Shown here in pieces: positions 24,727-35,104 of a stretch of 64,000 nucleotides of DNA. The stretch covers positions 10,954,516-11,018,515 of the forward strand of contig OX328110.1 of the NCBI GenBank assembly GCA_946811185.2, written 5' to 3'. A program made the translations under genes and the position numbers. Numbering within the stretch: position 1 is the stretch's first letter; each line of letters starts with the position of its first letter. This DNA is from Hippopus hippopus. Lineage: Eukaryota > Mollusca > Bivalvia > Cardiida > Cardiidae. The notes below the pieces were generated by a model. That model made no database searches, was not told where the DNA came from, and worked only from the letters and a program-made list of their open reading frames with translations.

Positions 24727-27700
24727 ATGGGAAGAAAAAAGCTTGGACATAGGACTAAGAAAGAGAACGACCGTATTCGAAAAAGAGATGCACGGACAGC
24801 GAAACAACAGTCAACGGAAAGACAAAGTCCTCATAGTGAAACAGCTGCTGTCATGGATCTACCTGAACAAAATTTAACAGAAGGGTTTGACAGCCTGAAA
24901 CAAAGTAATCGAAGTGAAACATTAATATTCAACATTTCGAAACAGCTGGCAACTGAAAGGTGGGAAAGCCAAGGACAAAGTGCAGAAAGTACTCAAAGTG
25001 AAACAGTATACCATATTTCTGAACAACAGTCAGCAGAACAGTATCAAAATCTAATACAAAGTACACAAAAGAAAACAATTGATATTCCTGAACAGAGTTC
25101 AGCAGGAGGATGTGAAACTCAAAGACAAATTTCTCATAGTGAAACATTATACGATATATCCAAACAGCAATCAGTAAAAGAGTGTGAAAGTCTTAGAAAA
25201 AGTGCTCATGGTAAAACATTATACCATATATCTGAACAGCAATCAGCAGGAAGGTGTAAAAGCACCCATGGTGAAACATTCAATATACGCGAACAGCACT
25301 CAGCAGAAAGGTATGAAAGGACAGATAACTCGTGGCTAAAATCATACAAGATTCCAAAACTGAGTAAGTCTGGTAGGGATGTTCATAGCAATCTTCATCT
25401 ATCCTTATCCAAGGATGAAAAACGTTTTGATAAAAAACAGCTAAAACGAAAAGTTGATCGTGAGAGAATGGCTTTGAAACGAAGTTTACTTAAAGAAGAA
25501 GAAAAAGACAAATACAGGGAAAAGGACAAACTCTCAAAGCAAATAAAACGTAGAATGGCATATGTAAAAGAACTAAGACATGCAAGAGAATCTGTTTCAC
25601 AAAGAAAGAAAAGAGAAGATCCAGAGGTAAGAGCCAAGCGCAATGAAAGGGAAACTCCAGCACAAAGAAAGAAAAGGGAAGATCCAGAAGTGCGAACCAA
25701 GCAAATTGAAAGGGAAACTCCAGCAAAAAGAAAGAAAAGAGAAGATCCAGAAGTAAGAAAGAAGGGCAATGAAAGGGAAACTCCAGCAAAAAGAAAGAAA
25801 AGAGAAGATCCAGAAGTAAGAAAGAAGAGCAATGAAAGGGAAACTCCAGCAAAAAGAAAAAGAGAAGATCCAGAAGTAAGAAAGAAGGGCAATGAAAGGG
25901 AAACTCCAGCAAAAAGAAAGGAAAGAGAAGATCCAGAAGTAAGAAAGAAGGGCAATGAAAGGGAAACTCCAGCAAAAAGAAAGAAAAGGGAAGATCCAGA
26001 AGTAAGAAAGAAGGGCAATGAAAGGGAAACTCCAGCTAAAAGACAGAAAAGGGAAGATCCAGAAGTGAGAACCAAGCGTAATGAAAGGGAAACTCCAGCA
26101 CAAAGAAAGAAAAGGGAAGATCCAGAAGTGAGAACCAAGCGTAATGAAAGGGAAACTCCAGCACAACAAAAAAGGCGTGAGCTTCCATCAAATGTTGACT
26201 TAGCCATAGAGGCATTTCAAACAGAGATTCAGAATGGACCAACGTTCATTTGCACCATCTGTAACAGGCTTCTTTATCGTACATCAGTAAAGATTTTCAA
26301 AAGATGTGATCATGAAGATATTCAATATTGCTTTACCAACAAATTATCAAATGATGATATGGAATATGTATGTTTCCCTTGTGAAAAATCCCTGAAAGTG
26401 CACAAACTCCCATCTCTAGCTGTCAAGAATGGACTGGAATTGGATGAAATTCCTTATGAAATTGATCAGCTGAATTCACTGGAATCATTTTTTCATATCC
26501 AGACGGATTCCATTTATGAAATTACTTGCATTGCCTCGAGGAAAACAAAAAGCAATCCATGGTTGTGTGGTCAATGTACCAATTGAACCAGAGCAGCTTG
26601 CCTCTGTGTTACCAAGGCTCCCTTCATCAGATTCTTTCATAACAGTGAAAGTGAAACGAAAATTGAAGTACAGAGGACATTCCTACATGAGCACAGTTAG
26701 ACCAAGAAAGATCATAAATGCTCTTAACATCTTAAAAAACCAACTACACAATCCACATTATAAAGATGTATTATTAAATGAGAACTGGATTGAAGACAGT
26801 GTAGAATCAGATCCTGATCTCTGGGACTCCCTGGTACATTGTGATCAACAAGATGGTCATGTAAATGATGAACAGTTGTCAGGAGAAGAATCAGATGATA
26901 CAGATGATGAAAGGGAAGATAAAAGAACAAAGCTTAGTGGTATTCCTTTTGACTCTTGTATACAACCAAAAGACATCTTGCATGATGGTATTCTTAGTAT
27001 GGCTCCTGGAGAAGGGAAAAAACCAATCAGCTTCATGCATGACAAATGTGCAGAAGAACTGTCATTCCCTCAACTGTTTCCAAGTGGAAGGTTCGGGTTT
27101 TCACATGAGCGGTCTCCAAAATTAACATTAAAAAAGTACTTCCAATGTCGACTATTAAATTGTGATAGACGATTTGCAAGAAACATAGATTACATATTTT
27201 TTGCTCAATACAGAGTAGAAGCAAAGGAAGTTTATGACAGTATTTTTCTGAGTCTTCGTAAAGGTAAACAACAAAACCTGACTGCTGGTGATTTGAAAAG
27301 TAAAGTAACAGACTTTGCTAGAACAGACCTTGGAATCCATTTCATGCAGAAAATCCGTGGCTCTCCAGCATTCTACAACAAAATGTTTTATGACCTGCTT
27401 GGTATGATAAGACAATTAGGGCCCTGCACATTGTTTGTAACACTGTCTGCAGCAGACTTAAAATGGACAGACACAATCAATATAGTAACTAAGCAAAGAG
27501 GGCATCAATTCTCTAAAGAAGACATTGAAGCTCTGTCTTGGGAGGAAAAATGTCATTTTCTACGCTCTGACCCAGTGACTGCAGCTCGACATTTCAACAA
27601 TCGTGTGAATCTTTTTTTCAAACACATCCTTCTGAACAAACATTTAAATCCTCTCGGTGAAGTCATAGATTACAAATATCGTACAGAATTTCAACAGAGA

Positions 27701-28369
27701 GGGTCCCCTCACCTACATATGTTGGTTTGGATAAAAGATGCACCCAGTCTTGAAACCCACCAAGAACCTGAAATAGTTGATTTTATCAATAATACAATCT
27801 CATGTGAACTTCCAGAAAATGACCCAGACTTATTGGATCTTGTACAGACCGTCCAGAAACATACTCACTCTATTGCTTGTAGAAAACATGGAAAAAAGTG
27901 CCACTTTGATTTTCCAAGACCACCATCTAACAAAACATTAGTATTGAAGCCAATGGAAGATAAGCCAACATCTGCCATGCAGAACACCTACTCTGAAGCT
28001 TTGACAGCTGTTTATGAACAGCTTACAGAAGTAGATGAGACCACTACACTACATGACATACTACAAAAGGCTCAAGTTACAGAGACACTTAATATGAAAG
28101 CTTTACACTGGATAAAGACAAAGAGTGGTCAGCCAGCAGTAGTGTTAAAAAGAAAGCCCTATTCAGTCAACATCAACAATTACAATCCAACTTTAATTAA
28201 AGCATGGGAAGCAAATCTAGACGTACAATTTGTTACTAATGTGTATTTTTGTATGAAAAGACATTTGTTGTCTGCAAAACCTTTTCATTTAAACCAGTCT
28301 CAATTTGTCCAACTGGTAAAAAAAAATGTATCAAGTAAGTTTTATTCTCTCCAAGTCTTCAGTCTGTAA
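24727..28369 (+). pseudogene. Helitron Rep-type protein, frameshifted and truncated
   Basis: ATG 24727 opens a 619-codon frame: a Ser/Gln-rich N-terminus, a 63-bp repeat block (see 25590), then a Cys-containing DUF6570-like domain (TFICTICNRLL, CFPCEKSL). In the T run near 26488 the homology moves by one base to a frame that carries IPFMKLLALPRGKQ. It continues through the Helitron_like_N region and the HUH nuclease motif GSPHLHMLVW (about 27704-27733). The homology fades after NVYFCMK, where Helitrons have the catalytic Tyr pair, and the frame ends at 28369. The rest of Rep and the whole Pif1-type helicase are missing. A CAA/GTAAGT sequence at about 28331-28339 could be a splice donor. The element is non-autonomous as it stands. 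Confidence 0.88.
25590..26175 (+). repeat. 63-bp coding minisatellite in the Helitron gene
   Basis: About nine tandem units of 21 residues follow the pattern KREDPEVRKKGNERETPAKR, differing mainly at the KKG/TKR and AKR/AQR positions. One unit lacks one codon (near 25860). All units keep the frame, giving a highly charged, probably helical or disordered segment between the N-terminus and the DUF6570-like domain. The antisense open frames of 161-270 codons over this block are by-products of the repeat. Confidence 0.9.
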
Positions 28370-28520
28370 CAAAGAGTAATTCTTTGGCAAGAAACCATTG
28401 CAGGATATTCATCACCTTCAGTGATAGCTCTGGTATAATTGACTCTCCGGTCACTTATTTTGCATTCCTGTGACATTAATCTGTTTTGTGACAAGGAGCT
28501 GTTGGGGGGTATGATCACGT

Positions 28521-29151
28521 TTAGTGATAGCTCTAGTTGAACCAGCTTGTGATCATCTTGGCATACGTGACCGATGGGAAGCCTACTGTGCAAGCCATGG
28601 AATCAAATCAGTCATAGGAAACTACAGGGATAATTGTTTCAATTCCCTCTTTCAGACTGGTGCAGAAGTTTTTCTGCATCATGAAAACTTTGTTGAAGTG
28701 ATAAAAACTGTGAACAACCCAAATCAGAAAATAGTATCTGTTGCAGCTGATCTCCAGTCACAGCCTGTTCAAGTCATACTAAGAGCCCTAGCTGCAGTGT
28801 TTGTCAAAGTCACAGGGCCATATTGGTGGCTTGTCACATCAGGTGTAACTAGTTATTTACAACTGTACTCTTCTATCCAAAGCCTGGAAAGATATTTAAA
28901 TCAATGTGGGAAAAAATGCAGAGTACCTTATGGCTGGAGGTACCACTTGGATAGAACACAAGGATCTGGAGGTTCCATACCTTGGGAAATTAAGCATCAG
29001 ACTGCTTGAGCCACTGCCCTTGCGACAGCACAAAATGTTTCATGAACTCGTAGGTTTAATGTGCAGTTCAATGTTTAAAGTAGTGCAGAAGCAGTTAAAG
29101 GACTTCCTTGAGGGCGGGCAGTTCAGCAGCATGCCATCTAAAGCTAGTTTA
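28521..29151 (+). pseudogene. Unnamed transposase-like gene, middle piece
   Basis: The segment resumes the protein interrupted at 21180. It reads ALVEPACDHLGIRDRWEAYC, then IGNYRDNCFNSLFQTGAEVF, then VTGPYWWL. A one-base frame change in the A run at 28911-28916 moves coding to the frame with GGTTWIEHKDLEVPYLGKL and FLEGGQFSSMPSK. Coding is interrupted at 29151/29152 by a Helentron-like element. The acidic residue in RDRWEAYC could be the third catalytic position of an RNase H-like fold, but this is a guess. I place it with the 19464 piece from recalled family order and from collinearity on the same strand. Confidence 0.7.
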
Positions 29152-31129
29152 ACAAGAGGGCCATGATGGCCCCAAAGTCACTCACCTGAGTCTTTTGACC
29201 AAACATGACCCATTTTCAATCTCTTTTGAGATATCATGACAAACAATTTACTAAGCTTTCATAATTATTGGACTGAAAATTTGGCCTCTAGCATATACAC
29301 AAGCTTTTTCTATAATTTCTCTCAGTGACCTACTTTTTATCCAACCATAGCCAATTTTCCCATTGTAGATATTATCAAAACAAAGATCTTGACCACCTTT
29401 CATACCTATTGGACAGGAAATGTGGCCTATAGAGCATACACAGGTTTTTTCTAAGATTTGAACCACTGACCTAGTTTCTGACCCAACATGAGCAATTTTC
29501 GAAGTCATGTGAGATGTCATCAAGTAAAACATTCTGACCAACTTTCAAGAAATTTCGACTGAAACTGTGACCTCTAGAGCGTACACAAGGTTTTTTTTAA
29601 GATTTGACCCAATGACCTAGTTTTTTGCCTGACATGACCCATTTTCAAACTAGTCCAAGATATCATCAAGACAAACATTCTGACCAAATTTCAAGAGTTT
29701 TGGACCAAAAATGTGGCCTCTAGAGTCTACACAAGGTTTTTCTAAGATATGACCTTGTGACCTAGTTTTTGACCAGACATGACCCATTTTAGAACTCGTC
29801 CGAGATATCATAAAGACAAACATTCTGACCAACTTTCAAGAGCATTGGACTGAAAATGTGGCCTCTAGAGTGTGCACAAGGTTTTTCTAAGATTTGACCT
29901 TGTGACCTAGTTTTGGCCCAGCATGATCAATTTTCGAACTCGTCCGAGATATCATCAAGACAAACATTCTGAACAAGTTTCATGAGTATCGGACTGAAAA
30001 TGTGGCCTCTAGAGCGTACACAAGGTTTTTCTAAGATTTGACCTAGTGACCTAGTTTTTGACCCGACATGATCCATTTTTAATTCATCCGAGATATCATT
30101 GAGGAAAACATTCTGACCAAGTTTCATGAGTATTGGACTGAAAATGTGGCCTCTAGAGCGTACACAAGGTTTTTCTAAGATTTGACCTGGTGACCTAATT
30201 TTGACCCAACATGACCCATTTTCGAACTCGTCCGAAATATCATATAGGCAAAAATTCTGACCAACTTTCATGCGTATCAGACTTAAAATGTGGCCTCTAG
30301 AGCGTACACAAGGTTTTTCTAAGATTTGACCAAATGACCTAGTTTTTGACCCGACAAGACCCATTTTCAAACTCATCTGAGATATCATCAAGACAAACAT
30401 TCTGACCAAGTTCTATGAGTATCTGACTGAAAATGTGGCCTCTAGAGCATACACAAGGTTTTTCTAAGATTTGACCTAGTGACCTAGTTTTTGACCTGAC
30501 ATGACCCATTTTCGAACTCGTTCAAGATATCACCGAGACAAACATTCTGACCAAGTTTCATGAGTATCGGACTGAAAATGTGGCCTCTAGAGCGTACACA
30601 AGGTTTTTCTAAGATTTGACCAAATGACCTAGTTTTTGACCCGACATGACCCATTTTCAAACTCGTCCGAGATATCATCAAAGCAAACGTTCTGACCAAG
30701 TTTCATGACTATCGGAATGAAAATGTGGCCTCTAGAGCGTACACAAGGTTTTTCTAAGATTTGACCTAGTGACCTAGTTTTTGACCCAACATGACCCATT
30801 TTCGAACTCGTCTGAGATATCATCAAGACAGACATTCTGACCAACTTTCATGAGTATCGGACTGAAAATGTGGCCTCTAGAGCGTACACAAGGTTTTTCT
30901 AAGATTTGACCTAATGACCTAGTTTTTGACCTGACATGACCCATTTTCGAACTCGTCTGAGATATCATCAAGACAAACATTCTGACCAACTTTCATGAGT
31001 ATCAGACTAAAAATGTGGCCTCTAGAGTGTACACAAGGTAAAAGTTGACGACGAACGACGCACGACGGATGCCGGACACAGCACGATCACAAAAGTTCAC
31101 GATGAGCACTTTGTGCTCAGGTGAGCTAA
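29152..31129 (-). mobile_element. Helentron-like non-autonomous element with 145-bp minisatellite
   Basis: It starts ACAAGAGGGCCATGATGGCC, followed by CTCACCTGAG, and ends with a 6-bp hairpin (GAGCAC TTT GTGCTC), then AGGTGAG and CTAA. The two CTCACCTGAG/CTCAGGTGAG sites form subterminal inverted repeats. A hairpin followed by CTRR is the Helitron-type 3' end. The core has about 12-13 units of 145 bp (for example TGGCCTCTAGAGCGTACACA), like the central repeats reported for bivalve pearl/HINE elements. It sits inside the coding sequence of the unnamed gene. Joining its flanks (AGCTAGTTTA and AAAGAACATC) restores an open frame. Orientation is not certain. Confidence 0.75.
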
Positions 31130-31814
31130 AAAGAACATCTTTTGCACAAGTAACAAATCTAGCCTGTGAGCATCATTTTGGTGACCTTGATTCAAGCCAA
31201 AGAAAGCGACCAAAGCCTCATTCCATCATCATTCCTCTGTGCAAATGTTAAAACGTAACCGTTGCCAGCTGATTTGTTGGATTAATGAAATGCCGGAGGA
31301 AGAGCAGACAGCCCTGCTGAAAACAGCACGAAAGGGAGGGTTAGATTTAAGGAGAAAACATAGAGAGGAGGAGGAATCAGTTTAGGAGGAAATTTTAAAT
31401 ATCATGACAAAAGATAAAAAACAAAAAGTGAAACTTGTTGACAGGGACGGTGACATTGATGGAAATGACTATGAAAGTGATGTGACCGAAGTTCAGGACT
31501 TGTTGCCAAAATTGAGTGATGGCTTTAAGGAAAATGAATACTTAGCAGTCGCTTACCAAGATGCCTGGTATCCAGGCTGTGTTATGAAAGTAATTTCAAT
31601 AAACAAAGCTACAGTGAACTTTATGACACCATGTCGTAAACCAGGGACATTCATGTGGCCAATCAGACAGGATACTCAAGTTGTCGAGAGCCACTTTGTC
31701 ATCAGAAGAAACATTGTTCCAGAATGTCATAATTCTGGAAGGCAGTGGTTCTTCCCAGACTTTAAACAAATAACTGCAGTATTTGAAAAATACAAACAAA
31801 TATATTTTGACTGA
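31130..31814 (+). pseudogene. Unnamed transposase-like gene, C-terminal piece
   Basis: Coding resumes directly after the Helentron-like element with RTSFAQVTNLACEHHFGDLD and a basic segment (SSQRKRPK). Near 31235-31245 it changes frame to one starting around 31245 (LKRNRCQLICWINEMPEEEQ). After an in-frame TAG (31383-31385) it runs to TGA 31812-31814. The last 130 codons (31404-31814) include YLAVAYQDAWYPGCVMKVIS and FMWPIRQDTQVV, a small beta-rich pattern like a Tudor/SH3-type barrel. That reading is tentative. The 70 bp after the stop are followed by a second Helentron-like repeat. Confidence 0.7.
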
Positions 31815-31886
31815 GTAGTCTTCTGCAGCTCTGATGCATACATTCATGCCATAACATCTGCACATGACTTGACAATATTGTGGGGA

Positions 31887-32362
31887 AACTGAAAATGTGG
31901 CCTCTAGAGCGTACACAAGGTTTTTCTAAGATTTGACCTAGTGACCTAGTTTTTGACCAGACATGACCCATTTTCGAACTCGTCCAAGATATCATCAAGA
32001 TAAACATTCTGACCAACTTTCAGGAGTGTTGGACAGAAAATGTGGCCTCTAGAGCGTACACAAGGTTTTTCTAAGATTTGACCTACTGACCTATTTTTTG
32101 ACCCGATATGACCCATTTTCAAATTCGTCCGAGATATCATCAAGGCAAACAATCTGACCAACTTTCAGGAGTATTGGACAGAAAATGTGGCCTCTAGAGC
32201 GTACACAAGATTTTTCTAAGATTTGACCTAGTGACCTAGTTTTTGACCCGCCTCTAGAGCGTACACAAGGTGAAAAGTTGACGACGCACACCGCACGACG
32301 GACGCCGGACACAGCATGATCACAATAGCTCCCCATGAGCACTTCGTGCTCAGGCAAGCTAA
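31887..32362 (-). mobile_element. Second Helentron-like element, 5' shortened
   Basis: It holds about three 145-bp units of the same family as 29152-31129, then the same GACGACG-rich segment and the terminal hairpin GAGCAC TT CGTGCTC followed by CTAA (32359-32362). It lacks the ACAAGAGGGCC start, beginning within a unit at about 31887, so it is 5' truncated or rearranged. Confidence 0.75.
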
Positions 32363-32520
32363 AAAAATGATCCTCTGTACCGCGAAGCTGGAAGGCTTCG
32401 ACAGCAGCAGCGCCGGCTAAACAGAACTCTCCAACAACAGCAAAGGGACAGGGAGACTGCACGTATTAAGATGAAACGACTGCGAGATAAAAGAAAACAT
32501 TTAAAGGTAGAGATGGATAT
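32363..32520 (+). pseudogene. Basic, Arg/Gln-rich coding remnant
   Basis: One forward frame reads LYREAGRLRQQQRRLNRTLQ and continues with KMKRLRDKRKHLK before losing coding character near 32520. This composition resembles the basic N-terminal regions of transposon-encoded proteins such as the one at 34337. It has no start and no clear end. It may be a fragment of the same family or chance. Confidence 0.35.
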
Positions 32521-32630
32521 TGCAAAAGTTTTGTATTGCAATATATGCCATATATTTTGGTATTCTATGGTGGATCAAAATACATATTGGAATACAAATA
32601 AATGTGAAAATAAGTTTGTGATACATTTGC

Positions 32631-32693
32631 AAACAGTGTAGACCCAGAAGAGAGGGTTCCTCAGTGAGCCCTCTCATCTTGGTCAACACTGTT
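32631..32693. repeat. Imperfect 26-bp hairpin
   Basis: AAACAGTGTAGACC...GAGAGGG is mirrored by CCCTCTC...GGTCAACACTGTTT with three mismatches and a loop of about 11 nt. It does not match the other hairpin family. The rest of 32700-33385 is gene-less AT-rich sequence. Confidence 0.7.
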
Positions 32694-33385
32694 TACAACA
32701 CAACAACAAAAATTGAAATGAAATGACCCAGGAAAAGCCACGATCACATTACACAACCAATCAAAGTTATGGAAAGAAGAACAAAAAGCAAAACAAACAA
32801 CAACACCCTACAAAACACCCAAACAAGCTAACACTTAAAGTGAAACTGCATCAGAAGAATCCCCTTGGAATGGTCAGTATCAAAACTACTGGGGGGGCTT
32901 TTTAACACAGTGTTTTACATGACCGCTACCTTGCCCTTTAAATTTGATATTAAACTCCTGATATTGATATGTATCATGCTTTGACTGTATCATTATATAT
33001 CAATATATCATATCGGTAATATCGCACATCCCTACTTACAGGAAATGACTGAGGGACCCAAATCCAATCCGAGGCAAATCGGCAGAAGTGGAGGGAGGCC
33101 AAGAGAAAGTATAGGTTAACATATTCAGGACCATCAAAATACAGTAAACCACTCATAAAATGGCCTATCAATACAAAGGAACCTGTCTTAAGCAACCATA
33201 AAATGAAGAAGCACAGAAATCCCTAAAAGATTTTCTAATACCGAAAGCTCCTGCATTACTTTGCACTGTATTAAACAGCCACTGGTCTGAAAGAGCAAGA
33301 CCACTCATTGTGTATATTTTAGAAGTTGCTTGAAACAGGTTCTACTTTAAAGACACATTTACCTATCTATTAGACAGATGGCTGC

Positions 33386-33614
33386 TTAACCCTTTCCCAA
33401 ACGACAAAATTTTAGACTGGTCCAAATTGAAAGCGCTCGCAGACGACAAAATAAACGCAACTTAAAAACTGAAATTTGTTTCCAGCAGGGTAGAAAACAT
33501 TCTGGTAAAAGGGGAAAATGCTGGTAACCAGCATTTTCTCCTTTTCCCACAATATTTTCAAAAGGCTTCTATCTAAGGGTCGTAAAAACCAGGGATTGTT
33601 TGGTAAAAGGTTAA
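33386..33614. mobile_element. TTAA-ended MITE with 17-bp GC-flanked hairpin
   Basis: Ends are TTAACCCTTTCCCAAAC and GTTTGGTAAAAGGTTAA. Inside are a conserved left block (GACTGGTCCAAATTGAAAGC) and the hairpin core centred on CTGGTAACCAG (about 33493-33559). It is 229 bp long. This is one of the best-preserved copies and serves as reference for the family. Confidence 0.85.
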
Positions 33615-34336
33615 TACAGCACAGAAGTATAGCAGAAAGCTAGAATATAGCACAAAAGTATCGCAGGAAGCTTTCTATAATACTTTTATGCAATATTAAG
33701 CTGACATCTGTCTTGAGAGATTTTTGTTCTCCTTCATTTAATGGCCCCTGGAGAGAGGATCCACTGTGTTTTAAACAATGTTTAACTCTTTCCATTTCTT
33801 CGCAAATATGCCAACAGTGTTTTAAAAACTTAAAATGTATACTTTACACAAGTTAACACTGTATTAATTACATAGTTCTAGTTGAGCTCCCACGTTGAGC
33901 AGTTTACTTCCTTTCAGCAAACATACCCAGCCGATCAAATGTTTTCCGATTAGTTATCAAGAACTAATCAACTGTTTAAACACACACTCCCCCCCCCCCA
34001 CACACACACACTACCATATTGGCTAATGAAGAGTTATAATGCAAACTGACTTAACAGATCTTTGTCTCACCATTAAACAGGGTTATTAGAGATTGCCATT
34101 AAAAAATTTGCCCATGTAATAAAATTGTGCAAGGGCATATATTGCCCCGCTTGCGGTGCTCTTGTTCATGTATGATAGGGAGGTTGGACGTGATGAGTAG
34201 AAGACCCCTATTGAATATGAGGTCAGTAGGTCAATGGTCAAGCTCTGTGTATATTGTCAGATTACATACATTATTAGTTACTTTTATAGGGAGGAGGCAT
34301 ACATGTTCTGCAGATATCTCTTATCATTTTTTTCAG
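33615..34336. other. Gene-less stretch with C-run and CA microsatellite
   Basis: No gene is seen. A run of 12 or more C followed by (CA)n occurs at about 33984-34012. The right end (TTTTTTTCAG, ending 34336) is a good splice acceptor for the coding segment that follows. Confidence 0.6.
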
Positions 34337-34727
34337 GAAGGGCCTGTCAGCCCAGAAGAAACGGAGAATTAGAGAGGCAGACAGAGCTAGGAAGCAGTCT
34401 TAAGTGTTCCAGAGAAGCTCTGCACCTGGAACATCTGCTAACCATACTGCTTCATATACACCTGAGGCAGCTAGAAAAGCCATATACAGAGCTAAGTGCA
34501 AACTTCCCCAGGATCTGGAGAAATATGCACATGTGGTTAAAGGGTTAATTACATCTGTGACACCTAAGAAGCGTAAAGCTATTGAGCTTGCGATACCGCA
34601 GGCTGTTGAAACCCCAAGAAAAAAAAAAATAGAATTCCTTCAGAGGGCCATGGGGGCTTTTAAAGAACAATATGATAATCTTAAAAAGTCAAGAAAATCT
34701 TTGACAAAAATCTTCTACAGCAACTGA
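34337..34727 (+). pseudogene. Exon-like remnant of an unnamed basic transposon protein
   Basis: After the pyrimidine-rich acceptor ending at 34336 a frame encodes KGLSAQKKRRIREADRARK, a TAA at 34401-34403, then TPEAARKAIYRAKCKLPQ and VTPKKRKAIELAIPQ, ending at 34727. Such basic segments before SPRKRK-like motifs are common in animal transposon-encoded proteins, but I cannot assign a family. The single stop and the absence of other exons suggest a dead fragment. An SGNH-like segment follows in another frame. Confidence 0.5.
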
Positions 34728-35104
34728 CTTCATTCCAGCCAGACTGCGTGATCATGAACATAGGAGGAAATGACATTCGAAGTGACTCTGTGCCTAAATT
34801 AATAGTTTATGACATTGTTAAGTTGATTTCAGAACTGGAGAAAGTTGACATTAAGGTTATATTTTGTGACATTTGCGAATGTGGTAAATTTCCAAAAGAC
34901 TCCCTTCTAACCAAGAAATCATTCAATGCTCAGAGAAGGAAAATTAATGCACTAATGAAAAAAAAGGTCCAAACGATGCACGTCAACATGAGATTTCCCA
35001 AAGACTACAACCAAGACGAAGTTCACTTAAGCATTCCTAAGAGAATGAAAAAATTCTTTTACTTTCTCCAAAGATATATTTTGTCTCTGAAGACAGTGAA
35101 TTAA
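34690..35104 (+). pseudogene. SGNH/GDSL hydrolase-like fragment
   Basis: The frame reads FQPDCVIMNIGGNDI, then VIFCDICECGKF, and ends with DYNQDEVHLS. The GGND block and a terminal D..H (DEVH) match blocks of SGNH hydrolases, while the first Ser block (GDS) is absent. Such domains occur in some retrotransposons and other mobile elements, often catalytically degenerate. The coding reads through from about 34690, before the GTG at 34748. No partner RT or recombinase is adjacent. Confidence 0.6.

Larger units (their letters stand above)
21181..28512. mobile_element. Composite 7.3-kb block inserted in the transposase-like gene
   Basis: The block begins with ATACCCCCCAA (21188-21198) and ends with TTGGGGGGTAT (28502-28512), which are exact inverse complements. 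The gene that flanks it ends in an AERIAYTAS segment on the left and resumes with ALVEPACDHLGIRDRW on the right, as expected for a once-continuous protein. The block contains a hairpin/minisatellite element, a coiled-coil ORF, duplications, two inverted-repeat elements and a truncated Helitron gene. It may be one large element or several nested insertions. The inverted ends are short and could be coincidental, because the left end also forms its own local hairpin. Confidence 0.5.

Noticed and set aside
25395..26242. Several long minus-strand open frames (up to 270 codons) rich in Ser, Leu and Phe
   Set aside because: They are antisense to the 63-bp coding minisatellite of the Helitron gene; a repeat whose unit is a multiple of three keeps all frames open.
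29152..31129. CRISPR-like array of regular repeats
   Set aside because: The repeats are contiguous 145-bp minisatellite units without unique spacers, in eukaryotic DNA.
29251..32161. Repeated minus-strand open frames with KTRSLGQILEKPCVRSRGHI
   Set aside because: They follow the 145-bp minisatellite, overlap each other every 145 bp and change frame at each unit; they have no protein logic.
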